NCBI RefSeq assembly: GCF_015645385.1
Contig: NZ_JADOET010000004.1
Location: 124,001-188,000 of the forward strand
Direction: 5' to 3'
Source: Winogradskyella marina
GTDB lineage: Bacteria; Bacteroidota; Bacteroidia; Flavobacteriales; Flavobacteriaceae
Length of the DNA stretch: 64,000 nt
Shown here: piece after piece, positions 44,642 through 52,805 of the stretch
Layout: the number at the start of each line of letters is the position of its first letter
How positions within the stretch are numbered: position 1 is the first letter of the stretch
The notes under the pieces: generated by a model
What the model was told of the DNA's origin: nothing
The model's input: only the letters and a program-made list of their open reading frames with translations
Database searches by the model: none
Translations under genes and position numbers: made by a program

Positions 44642-44741
44642 CATCCCTAAAGTCCCCTCAAGGGGACAATTCTTAAAAAAATCTTTCAGATTTTTTTAAG
44701 CGCAACAGTGAGACTGTCCCCTTGAGGGGACTTTAGGGGTG
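44642..44741. repeat. Large inverted repeat with 24-bp perfect arms
   Basis: The left arm (44645-44668, beginning CCCTAAAGTCCCCTC) and right arm (44715-44738) are perfect inverses, and the match extends outward to 27 bp with one mismatch. Each arm also contains the shorter palindrome GTCCCCTCAAGGGGAC. The loop has a second hairpin (AAAAAAATCT, then AGATTTTTTT). It lies between the M42 and Nudix genes. It may terminate or protect RNA, or be a dispersed repeat. Confidence 0.8.
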
Positions 44742-44773
44742 TTTTTCAACACAAAAATGTCTCTTAATAAACT

Positions 44774-45331
44774 ATGGACGAAATTATAGACATCGTTGAT
44801 AAAAACGGTCAACCAACTGGAACTACAGCTTTAAAATCTGAAGCACATGCCAAAGGGTTGTATCACAATACCATTCACTTATGGTTATTTACGTCTAGTG
44901 GTGAGATTCTACTACAACAACGCTCGCACAAAAAAACTATATTTCCATTACTCTGGGATGTTTCAGTCGCAGGACATATTGATGCTGGCGAATCATTTAT
45001 TGAAGCCGCTTTACGAGAAACTAAAGAAGAAATCGGGCTAAAATTAGAACCTCATAATCTAAAACAAGTTGGTGTTTTTCTTCATGAAACCAGTTATAAT
45101 GACGGTAAAATTCAAGATAATGAGTTTCATCAGGTATTTATAGCTGAATTGACTGTCGATTTAACAGATCTAATTATTCAGGAAAGTGAAGTTGAAGCTG
45201 TAAAATTAGTGTCGTTTGATGCGTTTGAAAGCTTATTAAAAGGCAGTGAAAGCAATATGCATTTTGTAACAAGTAATACTACCTATTATAAATTTATATT
45301 GAAAACAATTAAAGAACATACACTGATATGA
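44774..45331 (+). CDS. Nudix hydrolase (IDI-like)
   Basis: A 185-residue protein. The Nudix box GHIDAGESFIEAALRETKEE and following IGL (residues 67-89) fits GX5EX7REUXEEXGU with all catalytic Glu residues. The start MDEIIDIVDKNGQPTG and HNTIHLWLFTSSGEILLQQR resemble isopentenyl-diphosphate isomerase-like Nudix proteins (YfcD type), but the isomerase-specific Cys is not obvious, so a hydrolase is more likely. It overlaps prsW by four bases (ATGA). Confidence 0.9.
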   Translation: MDEIIDIVDKNGQPTGTTALKSEAHAKGLYHNTIHLWLFTSSGEILLQQRSHKKTIFPLLWDVSVAGHIDAGESFIEAALRETKEEIGLKLEPHNLKQVGVFLHETSYNDGKIQDNEFHQVFIAELTVDLTDLIIQESEVEAVKLVSFDAFESLLKGSESNMHFVTSNTTYYKFILKTIKEHTLI

Positions 45332-46005
45332 GTTTACTTTTATTTGCCATTGCTCCTGTTCTTGCCTTACTTTTATATATCTACATTCAAGATAAATATG
45401 AAAAAGAACCTAGAGGATTACTAATTAAAAGTTTTCTATTTGGGGCTACTTTAAGCATTATAATTGTCTTTGTATTATATCTTTTTACAGGACGATTAAT
45501 TCCTATAACAGATAACCATAGCATATGGCAACAATTTATACAAGCCTTTATTGTAGTTGCTTTAGCCGAAGAATTTAGCAAATATGTCATTGTAAGGTAT
45601 TTCGCGCAACCTAAAAAAGCATTTAATGAACCTTATGATGGTATTGTCTATGCCGTTATGGTTTCCATGGGTTTTGCTTGTACTGAAAACATAATGTACG
45701 TTATTGAAGGTGGGCACCTTACTGCTATTTTAAGAGCATTCACAGCTGTGCCTGCTCATGCGACTTTCGGCATCCTTATGGGCTTTTATATGGGAAAAGC
45801 AAAATTCTCAAAAAATAGAGTCGTGCTTAATCTAACAGGATTATTTCTCGCTGTACTGTTTCATGGAGCCTATGATTTTTTCTTATTTATTAATTTTATT
45901 CCCGGAATTTCAATTGGTGCGTTTATCTCATTAGCCATTGGTATTATTCTATCTCGAAAAGCCATAAAAGTCCATCAGAAAAACTCAAACTTTAAAACTT
46001 TATAG
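45328..46005 (+). CDS. prsW: PrsW family intramembrane metalloprotease
   Basis: A 225-residue membrane protein with about seven hydrophobic helices. Active-site motifs are intact: AEEFSKYVIVR with the two Glu, CTENIMYV, PAHATFGILMG and VLFHGAYDF. In Bacillus, PrsW cleaves an anti-sigma factor; the substrate here is unknown. Translationally coupled to the Nudix gene by an ATGA overlap. Confidence 0.93.
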   Translation: MSLLLFAIAPVLALLLYIYIQDKYEKEPRGLLIKSFLFGATLSIIIVFVLYLFTGRLIPITDNHSIWQQFIQAFIVVALAEEFSKYVIVRYFAQPKKAFNEPYDGIVYAVMVSMGFACTENIMYVIEGGHLTAILRAFTAVPAHATFGILMGFYMGKAKFSKNRVVLNLTGLFLAVLFHGAYDFFLFINFIPGISIGAFISLAIGIILSRKAIKVHQKNSNFKTL

Positions 46006-46088
46006 ATTTCATAAAATAAAACTTAATAATTTCATATTTTGCAGTAGATTAAACCATAAATCGTAAATACTGTAAAAAACCCCAGTTT

Positions 46089-46568
46089 ATGTATAAAATA
46101 AAAGTTAATTCGGCTCATACTTTCGATGTCACAAAAGAAAGCTTGGAAGAACTAGATACTGTAAAGTCAACAAATAACAATTATCATATTCTTCAAGACC
46201 ATACACCCATACATGCCGAAATTGTAACATCTAACTTCAATAGAAAATTATATACCATTAAGGTGAATAATACGGTATATAACGTTGATATTTATGATGC
46301 TTTAGATCAACAAATCGAAGCCTTAGGTTTTGAAATTGGAGCGTCTAAACAAGTCAATGATATAAAAGCACCAATGCCAGGATTAATTCTAGAAATTAAC
46401 GTAAAAGAAGGACAAACCGTTACAGAAAACGACCCTTTATTAATTTTAGAAGCCATGAAAATGGAAAACGTTCTTAAATCACCACGAGATGGTGTTATAA
46501 AATCTATTCAGGTAAAGCAAGGCCAAACAGTAGATAAGAATATGCTTTTAATTGCGTTTGAAGCGTAA
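46089..46568 (+). CDS. Biotin carboxyl carrier protein of acyl-CoA carboxylase
   Basis: A 159-residue protein. The C-terminal lipoyl-like domain (about 90-158) has the biotinylation motif EAMKMEN, with Lys124 as acceptor, preceded by APMPGLILEI. The N-terminal half (VNSAHTFDVTKESLEEL) resembles the BT linker domain of propionyl-CoA-type carboxylases. First gene of a three-gene carboxylase cluster. Confidence 0.92.
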   Translation: MYKIKVNSAHTFDVTKESLEELDTVKSTNNNYHILQDHTPIHAEIVTSNFNRKLYTIKVNNTVYNVDIYDALDQQIEALGFEIGASKQVNDIKAPMPGLILEINVKEGQTVTENDPLLILEAMKMENVLKSPRDGVIKSIQVKQGQTVDKNMLLIAFEA

Positions 46569-46652
46569 TCAAAAGGTCTTAAATAATTTTGAATTTAACA
46601 AAACAACTATTCTACTGAAATAGAATAGAAACTGAAACAAATTCAGCATAAA

Positions 46653-48092
46653 ATGAAAAAAATATTAATAGCAAACAGAGGGGAAATCGCCATCAGAGTC
46701 ATGCGAACCGCAAAAAAAATGGGCATTAAAACAGTCGCTGTTTTTTCTGAAGCTGACCGTAATTCACCTCACGTAAAATATGCAGATCAAGCCGTTTGCA
46801 TTGGTCCTGCTCCTTCAAATGAATCGTATTTAAGAGGAGATAAAATTATTGAAGTTTCAAAATCACTTCATGTAGATGGTATTCATCCAGGCTATGGATT
46901 TCTAAGTGAAAATGCTGATTTCGCAGAATTATGTGAAGCCAATGATATTCTATTTATTGGCCCACGCTCTAAAGCTATCCGAGTAATGGGAAGCAAATTG
47001 GCTGCAAAAGAAACGGTAAAAGCTTACAATATTCCTATGGTTCCTGGTACAGACGAAGCGATTACAGACATTCCTAAAGCTAAAAAAATAGCTGAAGACA
47101 TCGGTTTTCCTATTCTGATTAAAGCGTCTGCTGGAGGTGGTGGAAAAGGTATGCGAATCGTAGAAAACGAAGCAGAATTTGAATCGCAAATGGACAGAGC
47201 AATAAGTGAGGCAAAAAATGCTTTTGGAGATGGTTCTGTATTTATTGAAAAATATGTAGCATCACCAAGACATATCGAAATCCAAATAATGGCAGATATG
47301 TACGGTAAGGTGATTCACTTATTTGAACGTGAATGTTCTATACAACGACGTCATCAAAAAGTTGTTGAAGAAGCACCTTCTGCCGTTTTAACACCAGAAT
47401 TAAGAGAAAAAATGGGACAAGCTGCTATTAACGTAGCGCGTTCTTGTGATTATATTGGTGCTGGGACTGTAGAATTCCTATTAGATGAAAATCTAAATTT
47501 CTATTTTCTAGAAATGAATACAAGGCTTCAAGTTGAGCATCCTGTTTCAGAATGGATTGCTGGAGTTGACTTAGTGGAGCTTCAAATTAAAGTTGCCAGA
47601 GGTGAACACTTATCGCTTAAACAAGAGGATTTAAAAATCAATGGCCACGCATTAGAACTTCGTGTTTATGCAGAAGACCCGATGAACGACTTTTTACCAA
47701 GCGTAGGAAATTTAGATGTTTACAAACTTCCTGAAGGTAAAAATATACGTGTAGATAATGGTTTTGAACAAGGTATGGATATTCCAATTTATTACGACCC
47801 AATGCTTTCAAAATTAATTACTTATGGCGACACACGTGAAGAAGCTATTGAACTTATGATAAAAGCTATTAACGACTACGAGATTAAAGGTGTAGAAACC
47901 ACTTTACCTTTTGGACGTTTTGTTTGCGAGCATGACGCTTTTAGAAGTGGAGACTTTGATACCCATTTTGTAAAAAAGTACTACTCACCTAGTCTCTTAG
48001 AAAAACAAGAACACATAGAAGCTGAAATAGCGGCTAAAATAGCATTGAAACATTATTTAGAAGAACAGAAAATATTACGCATACCTAATTAA
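46653..48092 (+). CDS. accC: Biotin carboxylase subunit
   Basis: A 479-residue ATP-grasp enzyme that carboxylates biotin on the carrier protein using bicarbonate and ATP. It has KKILIANRGEIAIRVMRTAK, the Gly-rich loop KASAGGGGKGMRIV, FERECSIQRRHQKVVEEAPS and FLEMNTRLQVEHPVSEW. Slightly longer than the 450-residue AccC. It lies between the carrier and carboxyltransferase genes. Confidence 0.95.
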   Translation: MKKILIANRGEIAIRVMRTAKKMGIKTVAVFSEADRNSPHVKYADQAVCIGPAPSNESYLRGDKIIEVSKSLHVDGIHPGYGFLSENADFAELCEANDILFIGPRSKAIRVMGSKLAAKETVKAYNIPMVPGTDEAITDIPKAKKIAEDIGFPILIKASAGGGGKGMRIVENEAEFESQMDRAISEAKNAFGDGSVFIEKYVASPRHIEIQIMADMYGKVIHLFERECSIQRRHQKVVEEAPSAVLTPELREKMGQAAINVARSCDYIGAGTVEFLLDENLNFYFLEMNTRLQVEHPVSEWIAGVDLVELQIKVARGEHLSLKQEDLKINGHALELRVYAEDPMNDFLPSVGNLDVYKLPEGKNIRVDNGFEQGMDIPIYYDPMLSKLITYGDTREEAIELMIKAINDYEIKGVETTLPFGRFVCEHDAFRSGDFDTHFVKKYYSPSLLEKQEHIEAEIAAKIALKHYLEEQKILRIPN

Positions 48093-48103
48093 TCAATGGC
48101 GTT

Positions 48104-48134
48104 GTTATTAGTGTCACACTTATAGTCACTAATA
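48104..48134. other. Hairpin between carboxylase genes
   Basis: TTATTAGTG and its perfect complement CACTAATAA with a 13-base loop lie in the 136-bp gap after the biotin carboxylase. No T run follows, so it is not a standard terminator; it may balance subunit expression (inference). Confidence 0.4.
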
Positions 48135-48228
48135 AAACAAACGTAAATACAACTAAAAACACAAACGATTATCACATACAGCTACACTGTAGCAACTTTG
48201 CGAGAAAAAGCGAGAAACACAAAAAAGC

Positions 48229-49770
48229 ATGGATAACAAAATAAAAACCTTAAACGATAAACTAGCTTTAGCCAAATTAGGAGGTGGACAGGCGAGAATA
48301 GATAAACAGCACCAAAAGAAAAAACTAACCGCCAGAGAACGTGTAATGTACTTATTGGACGAAGGTTCATTTGAAGAAATCGGAGCCTTAGTTACGCATA
48401 GAGCAAAAGACTTTGGAATGGAAGACCAACAGTTTTATGGAGATGGTGTCGTCACTGGTTATGGTACGGTTAATGGTAAATTGATTTACATTTTTGCTCA
48501 AGATTTCACGGTTTTTGGTGGTTCTTTATCTGAAACCCATGCCGAAAAAATTTGCAAAATAATGGATATGGCGGTTAATGTTGGCGCACCACTAATCGGT
48601 CTTAATGATTCAGGTGGAGCAAGAATCCAAGAAGGAGTACGCTCTTTGGGTGGTTACGCTGATATTTTTTATAGAAATGTTCAAGCTTCGGGTGTGATTC
48701 CTCAGATTTCTGCCATTATGGGACCGTGTGCAGGTGGAGCGGTTTATTCGCCAGCCATGACAGATTTTACGCTGATGGTTCAGGATACTAGTTATATGTT
48801 TGTAACAGGACCAAATGTGGTAAAAACCGTAACAAATGAAGAAGTAACTAGCGAAGAATTAGGTGGAGCAAGTGTGCATGCCTCTAAATCTGGTGTAGCT
48901 CATAAAACGTCGACCAATGATGTAGAGTGTTTAGAAGATATTAAAAAGCTATTGAGCTACTTACCGCAAAGTAATAAAGAAAAAGCAGATGATATCTCGT
49001 TTGAATTTAAAGATGAAGTTAGAGATACGCTTTCTAACATTGTTCCTGAAAATCCAAACAAACCTTATGACATGCATCAGGTGATTGAAGGTATCATTGA
49101 CGAAGATTCTTTCTATGAAATCCATAAGGATTATGCCGAAAATATTATTGTTGGGTTTGCACGTTTAGGTGGAAAAAGTGTCGGAATTGTTGCAAATCAA
49201 CCTATGTTTTTAGCAGGCGTTTTGGATGTGGATAGTTCTAAAAAAGCAGCCCGATTTGTCCGTTTTTGCGATTGTTTTAATATTCCGTTATTAGTCTTAG
49301 AAGATGTACCAGGATTTTTACCAGGAACAGATCAAGAATGGAATGGTATCATTGTAAATGGTGCAAAATTATTATATGCTTTTAGTGAGGCAACAGTGCC
49401 AAGAATTACCGTTATTACAAGAAAAGCGTATGGAGGAGCCTATGATGTCATGAACTCTAAACATATAGGAGCTGATATGAATTTCGCATGGCCAAATGCC
49501 GAAATCGCAGTGATGGGAGCTAAAGGTGCTGCAGAAATTATATTTAAACGTGAAATATCAAAAGCCGATGACAAGGAAGCTAAATGGAAAGAAAAAGAAG
49601 CCGAGTATGCTAAATTGTTTGCAAATCCTTACAGTGCGGCCGAACGTGGTTTTGTAGATGAAGTTATTATGCCTGAAACCACAAGACGTAAATTGATTAA
49701 GGCATTCAGTATGCTAGAAAATAAAACAATTGCGAAGCCAAATCGTAAGCATGGGAATATCCCTTTGTAA
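48229..49770 (+). CDS. Acyl-CoA carboxylase carboxyltransferase (beta) subunit
   Basis: A 513-residue carboxyltransferase of the propionyl/methylcrotonyl-CoA group. It has [20 protein letters not shown], the N-lobe oxyanion segments [13 protein letters not shown] and [13 protein letters not shown], and the C-lobe segments [15 protein letters not shown] and [11 protein letters not shown]. With the two upstream genes it gives a complete three-subunit enzyme. Propionyl-CoA is the most likely substrate by similarity; acetyl-CoA is possible. Confidence 0.93.
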   Translation: MDNKIKTLNDKLALAKLGGGQARIDKQHQKKKLTARERVMYLLDEGSFEEIGALVTHRAKDFGMEDQQFYGDGVVTGYGTVNGKLIYIFAQDFTVFGGSLSETHAEKICKIMDMAVNVGAPLIGLNDSGGARIQEGVRSLGGYADIFYRNVQASGVIPQISAIMGPCAGGAVYSPAMTDFTLMVQDTSYMFVTGPNVVKTVTNEEVTSEELGGASVHASKSGVAHKTSTNDVECLEDIKKLLSYLPQSNKEKADDISFEFKDEVRDTLSNIVPENPNKPYDMHQVIEGIIDEDSFYEIHKDYAENIIVGFARLGGKSVGIVANQPMFLAGVLDVDSSKKAARFVRFCDCFNIPLLVLEDVPGFLPGTDQEWNGIIVNGAKLLYAFSEATVPRITVITRKAYGGAYDVMNSKHIGADMNFAWPNAEIAVMGAKGAAEIIFKREISKADDKEAKWKEKEAEYAKLFANPYSAAERGFVDEVIMPETTRRKLIKAFSMLENKTIAKPNRKHGNIPL

Positions 49771-49830
49771 CACAGTCGCGAAACGACAGGAATCATATAG
49801 TTTTTAATACTTTTATTATTGAAAATATCC

Positions 49831-49867
49831 AGACCTACTAGGTTTCCAAAACTTAGTAGGTCTTTCT
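49831..49867 (+). terminator. Terminator of the carboxylase cluster
   Basis: AGACCTACTA and its perfect complement TAGTAGGTCT with a 13-base loop, followed by TTTCT. Confidence 0.7.
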
Positions 49868-50050
49868 ACATATAGTTAATCCAATAAACGGCTATGATAG
49901 GACCAACCAAATACATCTTTATACAAATTTATTTCTTCGATTAATTTATTAAAATCTCTTTTAAACACTTACAATAATATATCGATTAACATGTTGAATG
50001 ATATTTTAATATTCGCAGTATTTCTAGTAAAAAATAGGTGATTATTCTCT

Positions 50051-50058
50051 TACTTTTG
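50051..50058 (+). promoter_or_regulatory. -7 element very close to the MFS start, TACTTTTG
   Basis: A perfect TAnnTTTG match ending only 4 bases before the ATG at 50063. With the usual distance to the transcription start, the mRNA would be leaderless or nearly so. Confidence 0.5.
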
Positions 50059-50062
50059 CGCC

Positions 50063-51274
50063 ATGCAAAATCAAAAACGGTCCCAACTAGAATTTGTAGT
50101 GTTAATGGCAGCTTTAATGTCTATTGTAGCACTATCAATCGATGCAGTTTTACCTGCTTTACCAGAAATAGGTGATTATTTAAGTAGTGTAAACGAAACC
50201 GAAAATCAAAAACTAATTACAGCTATATTTTTAGGATTAGGTTTTGGACAACTCATTTTTGGGCCATTGTCTGATAGTTTTGGTCGTAAACCTATGGTCT
50301 ATTTTGGTTTTGCCGTATTTGTTATCGCTTCTATTATTTGCATTACAACTCGAAATTTTGAAATGATGCTATTTGGACGTGTTTTACAAGGCGTTGGGTT
50401 ATCATCACCACGAACTATGAGTACTGCTATTGTAAGGGATTCTTATAGTGGTGACCATATGGCTAAAATTTTGTCTATCGTCACCATGACCTTTATATTA
50501 GTTCCAGTAATTGCACCAATGTTAGGGCAATTTTTATTAAATCATTTTGGATGGCATTCTATTTTTACGGTAAACTTAGCTTTTGGCTCGTTGATCATAT
50601 TATGGTTTTGGCAACGACAACCCGAAACACTTCATGAAAAATATAAAAAAACGTTTCGATTCACTAATTTTAAAGCTGGAGCTATTACCTTTTTTAGAAT
50701 AAAATCGGCAGTAATTTATACGCTACTTTCTGGTTTAGTTACAGGTTCTTTTATGGTGTATTTGAGTACATCTCAACAAATCTTTCAAGTTCAATACGAA
50801 TTAGGAGATTTATTCCCTTACATTTTTGCCAGTTTAGCCATCACTATTGGATTATCAACATTTTTAAATAGTGCCATTGTTATTCGATTTGGTATGTGGA
50901 ATTTAGTACATATTGCGTTAATAGTATTTGTCGTCAATTCTCTAATTTTTGTAATTACGTTCTGGTCTGGTATAAATCCACCTATAGAAGTTTTGATGGT
51001 CTTCTTAATGCTTCAATTTGCAAGTGTTGCTTTCTTATTTGGAAATTATAGAGCTTTAGCTATGGAGCCAATGGGACACATTGCTGGTGTTGGCGCTGCA
51101 CTAAACGGGTTTATTTCAACCGTAATGGCTGTACCAATTGCTAACTTTATTGGTAGTTTTATTAAAACTTCAGTATTACCTCTTTTTATTGGCTTTTTTG
51201 TAACAGGAATAATTGGCTTGGTTTTATTTTATAGTGTAAAAAAACCTATAAGAGGAGCGTATCACAAGAACTAA
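50063..51274 (+). CDS. Bcr/CflA family multidrug efflux MFS transporter
   Basis: A 403-residue major facilitator protein with twelve predicted helices. It has SIDAVLPALPEIGDYL, the MFS motif A in GQLIFGPLSDSFGRKPMVYF and motif C-like VPVIAPMLGQFLL. The family exports drugs such as bicyclomycin, or sulfonamide and cysteine-pathway compounds, by proton antiport. It converges with the TsaC gene, the stops overlapping within CTAA. Confidence 0.92.
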   Translation: MQNQKRSQLEFVVLMAALMSIVALSIDAVLPALPEIGDYLSSVNETENQKLITAIFLGLGFGQLIFGPLSDSFGRKPMVYFGFAVFVIASIICITTRNFEMMLFGRVLQGVGLSSPRTMSTAIVRDSYSGDHMAKILSIVTMTFILVPVIAPMLGQFLLNHFGWHSIFTVNLAFGSLIILWFWQRQPETLHEKYKKTFRFTNFKAGAITFFRIKSAVIYTLLSGLVTGSFMVYLSTSQQIFQVQYELGDLFPYIFASLAITIGLSTFLNSAIVIRFGMWNLVHIALIVFVVNSLIFVITFWSGINPPIEVLMVFLMLQFASVAFLFGNYRALAMEPMGHIAGVGAALNGFISTVMAVPIANFIGSFIKTSVLPLFIGFFVTGIIGLVLFYSVKKPIRGAYHKN

Positions 51275-51891
51275 AATATCTCCAATCCACCTTTACCTTC
51301 TCTGATAACCTCTGGAGGATCGACAGACAAATCGATTATAGTTGATGCTTCATTATCACCATAACCACCATCGATAACCAAATCGACTAATTTATCCCAC
51401 TTTTCAAGAATTAATTCGGGATCTGTAGTGTACTCTAAAACATCATCGTCATCTCTAATAGATGTAGACACTATAGGATTACCTAAAGCTTCCACAATGG
51501 CTAAAGCTATAGAATTATCTGGAACTCTTATACCTACGGTTTTTCGTTTCTTAAATGGATTTGGCAGATTTTTAGAACCAGGCAAAATAAACGTATATGG
51601 TCCTGGTAAAGCACGTTTCAAAATTTTAAATGTTGTAGTGTCTATTTGCTTTACATAATCGCTTAGATTACTTAAATCTTTACAAACAAATGAAAAATTA
51701 GACTTTTCTAACTTCACTCCTTTTATTTGAGCAATACGCTCTAAGGCTTTGATATTGGTAATATCGCACCCCAAACCATATACGGTATCGGTTGGATAAA
51801 TTACCAATCCACCGTTTTTCAACACTTTAACTACTTTTTGAATTTCCTTTGGATTCGGATTTTCGGAATATATTCTAATAAACTCAGCCAT
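51271..51891 (-). CDS. L-threonylcarbamoyladenylate synthase (Sua5/YciO/YrdC)
   Basis: A 206-residue YrdC-domain protein. It has IYPTDTVYGLGCDI, the basic site residues in RALPGPYTFILPGS, KRKTVGIRVPDN and PIVSTSIRDDDD. It makes threonylcarbamoyl-AMP from Thr, bicarbonate and ATP for t6A37 in ANN-decoding tRNAs. There is no Sua5 C-terminal domain. Some short homologues (YciO) have uncertain function, so the call is strong for the family and moderate for the reaction. Confidence 0.88.
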   Translation of the reverse strand: MAEFIRIYSENPNPKEIQKVVKVLKNGGLVIYPTDTVYGLGCDITNIKALERIAQIKGVKLEKSNFSFVCKDLSNLSDYVKQIDTTTFKILKRALPGPYTFILPGSKNLPNPFKKRKTVGIRVPDNSIALAIVEALGNPIVSTSIRDDDDVLEYTTDPELILEKWDKLVDLVIDGGYGDNEASTIIDLSVDPPEVIREGKGGLEIF

Positions 51892-51941
51892 AATATGTAT
51901 CTTTCAAACACGTTATACAAAGTAACTATATTTTTTTCAAT

Positions 51942-52805
51942 ATGAAACGACTAATATTTATATCCATCTTTTTTTTATCAATTTCAACATATTTATCATG
52001 TTCATCTGATCAAACTGATGATGGAAACATAGCGCCTATAAACACCAATGCATCCTACGAAGAACTAAATGTTTCTTATGGTGATGATAGCGATCAGGTT
52101 TTTGATTTATATTTGCCTGCCAATCGCACAATGGATACAAAAACTATAATTCTTGTTCATGGAGGCGGTTGGACGTCTGGCGATAAAGCTGATATGAATG
52201 AAATCAAAGATTTTATAAAGGATCAATTGCCAAACTATGCCGTGGTTAATATAAATTACCGATTAGCAGATGCGGATAATCCTCCCTATCCAATGCAAAT
52301 TAATGATATTACAAGTGTTGTAAATCATTTAAAAGCTAATCAATCTGACTATACAATATCAAACGATCTTGGCTTTATTGGCACTAGTGCTGGCGCGCAT
52401 TTATCCTTATTATATAGCTATGCTTTTGATTCTGACAGTAATGTTGACATGGTTGCTAGTATTGTTGGACCAACCAACTTTACTGATCCTGCTTACTTAA
52501 ATAATACTGATCCACTGCTTCAAATACTTCTAAGCTCCTATGGAATAGACGCTTCAACCTCATTTTTAGAAGAAGTGAGTCCTTATCACCGAGCTACATT
52601 GACCTCGCCGCCAACTATTTTATTTTATGGCGGACAAGATCCTTTAATTCCTACAACTCAAGGCACAGCAATGCGAGATCAACTTGAAGACTTAGGTGTT
52701 ACGCATCAATTTACATTATATCCTACTGAAGGACACGGTTGGGATGGTCTTAACTTATTAGATACAACAATAAAACTGCAAACGTTTATTGAAACGCATC
52801 TTTAG
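51942..52805 (+). CDS. Alpha/beta hydrolase lipoprotein (esterase-like)
   Basis: A 287-residue hydrolase with a lipoprotein signal (STYLSC, Cys20). The oxyanion motif is HGGGW, the nucleophile Ser is about 149 in GTSAGAHL, the Asp is in YGGQDPLIP and the His is in EGHGW. This is the HSL/BD-FAE-like carboxylesterase type. It probably sits on the outer side of a membrane. The substrate is unknown. Its stop overlaps the convergent uvrD stop within TTAG. Confidence 0.88.
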   Translation: MKRLIFISIFFLSISTYLSCSSDQTDDGNIAPINTNASYEELNVSYGDDSDQVFDLYLPANRTMDTKTIILVHGGGWTSGDKADMNEIKDFIKDQLPNYAVVNINYRLADADNPPYPMQINDITSVVNHLKANQSDYTISNDLGFIGTSAGAHLSLLYSYAFDSDSNVDMVASIVGPTNFTDPAYLNNTDPLLQILLSSYGIDASTSFLEEVSPYHRATLTSPPTILFYGGQDPLIPTTQGTAMRDQLEDLGVTHQFTLYPTEGHGWDGLNLLDTTIKLQTFIETHL

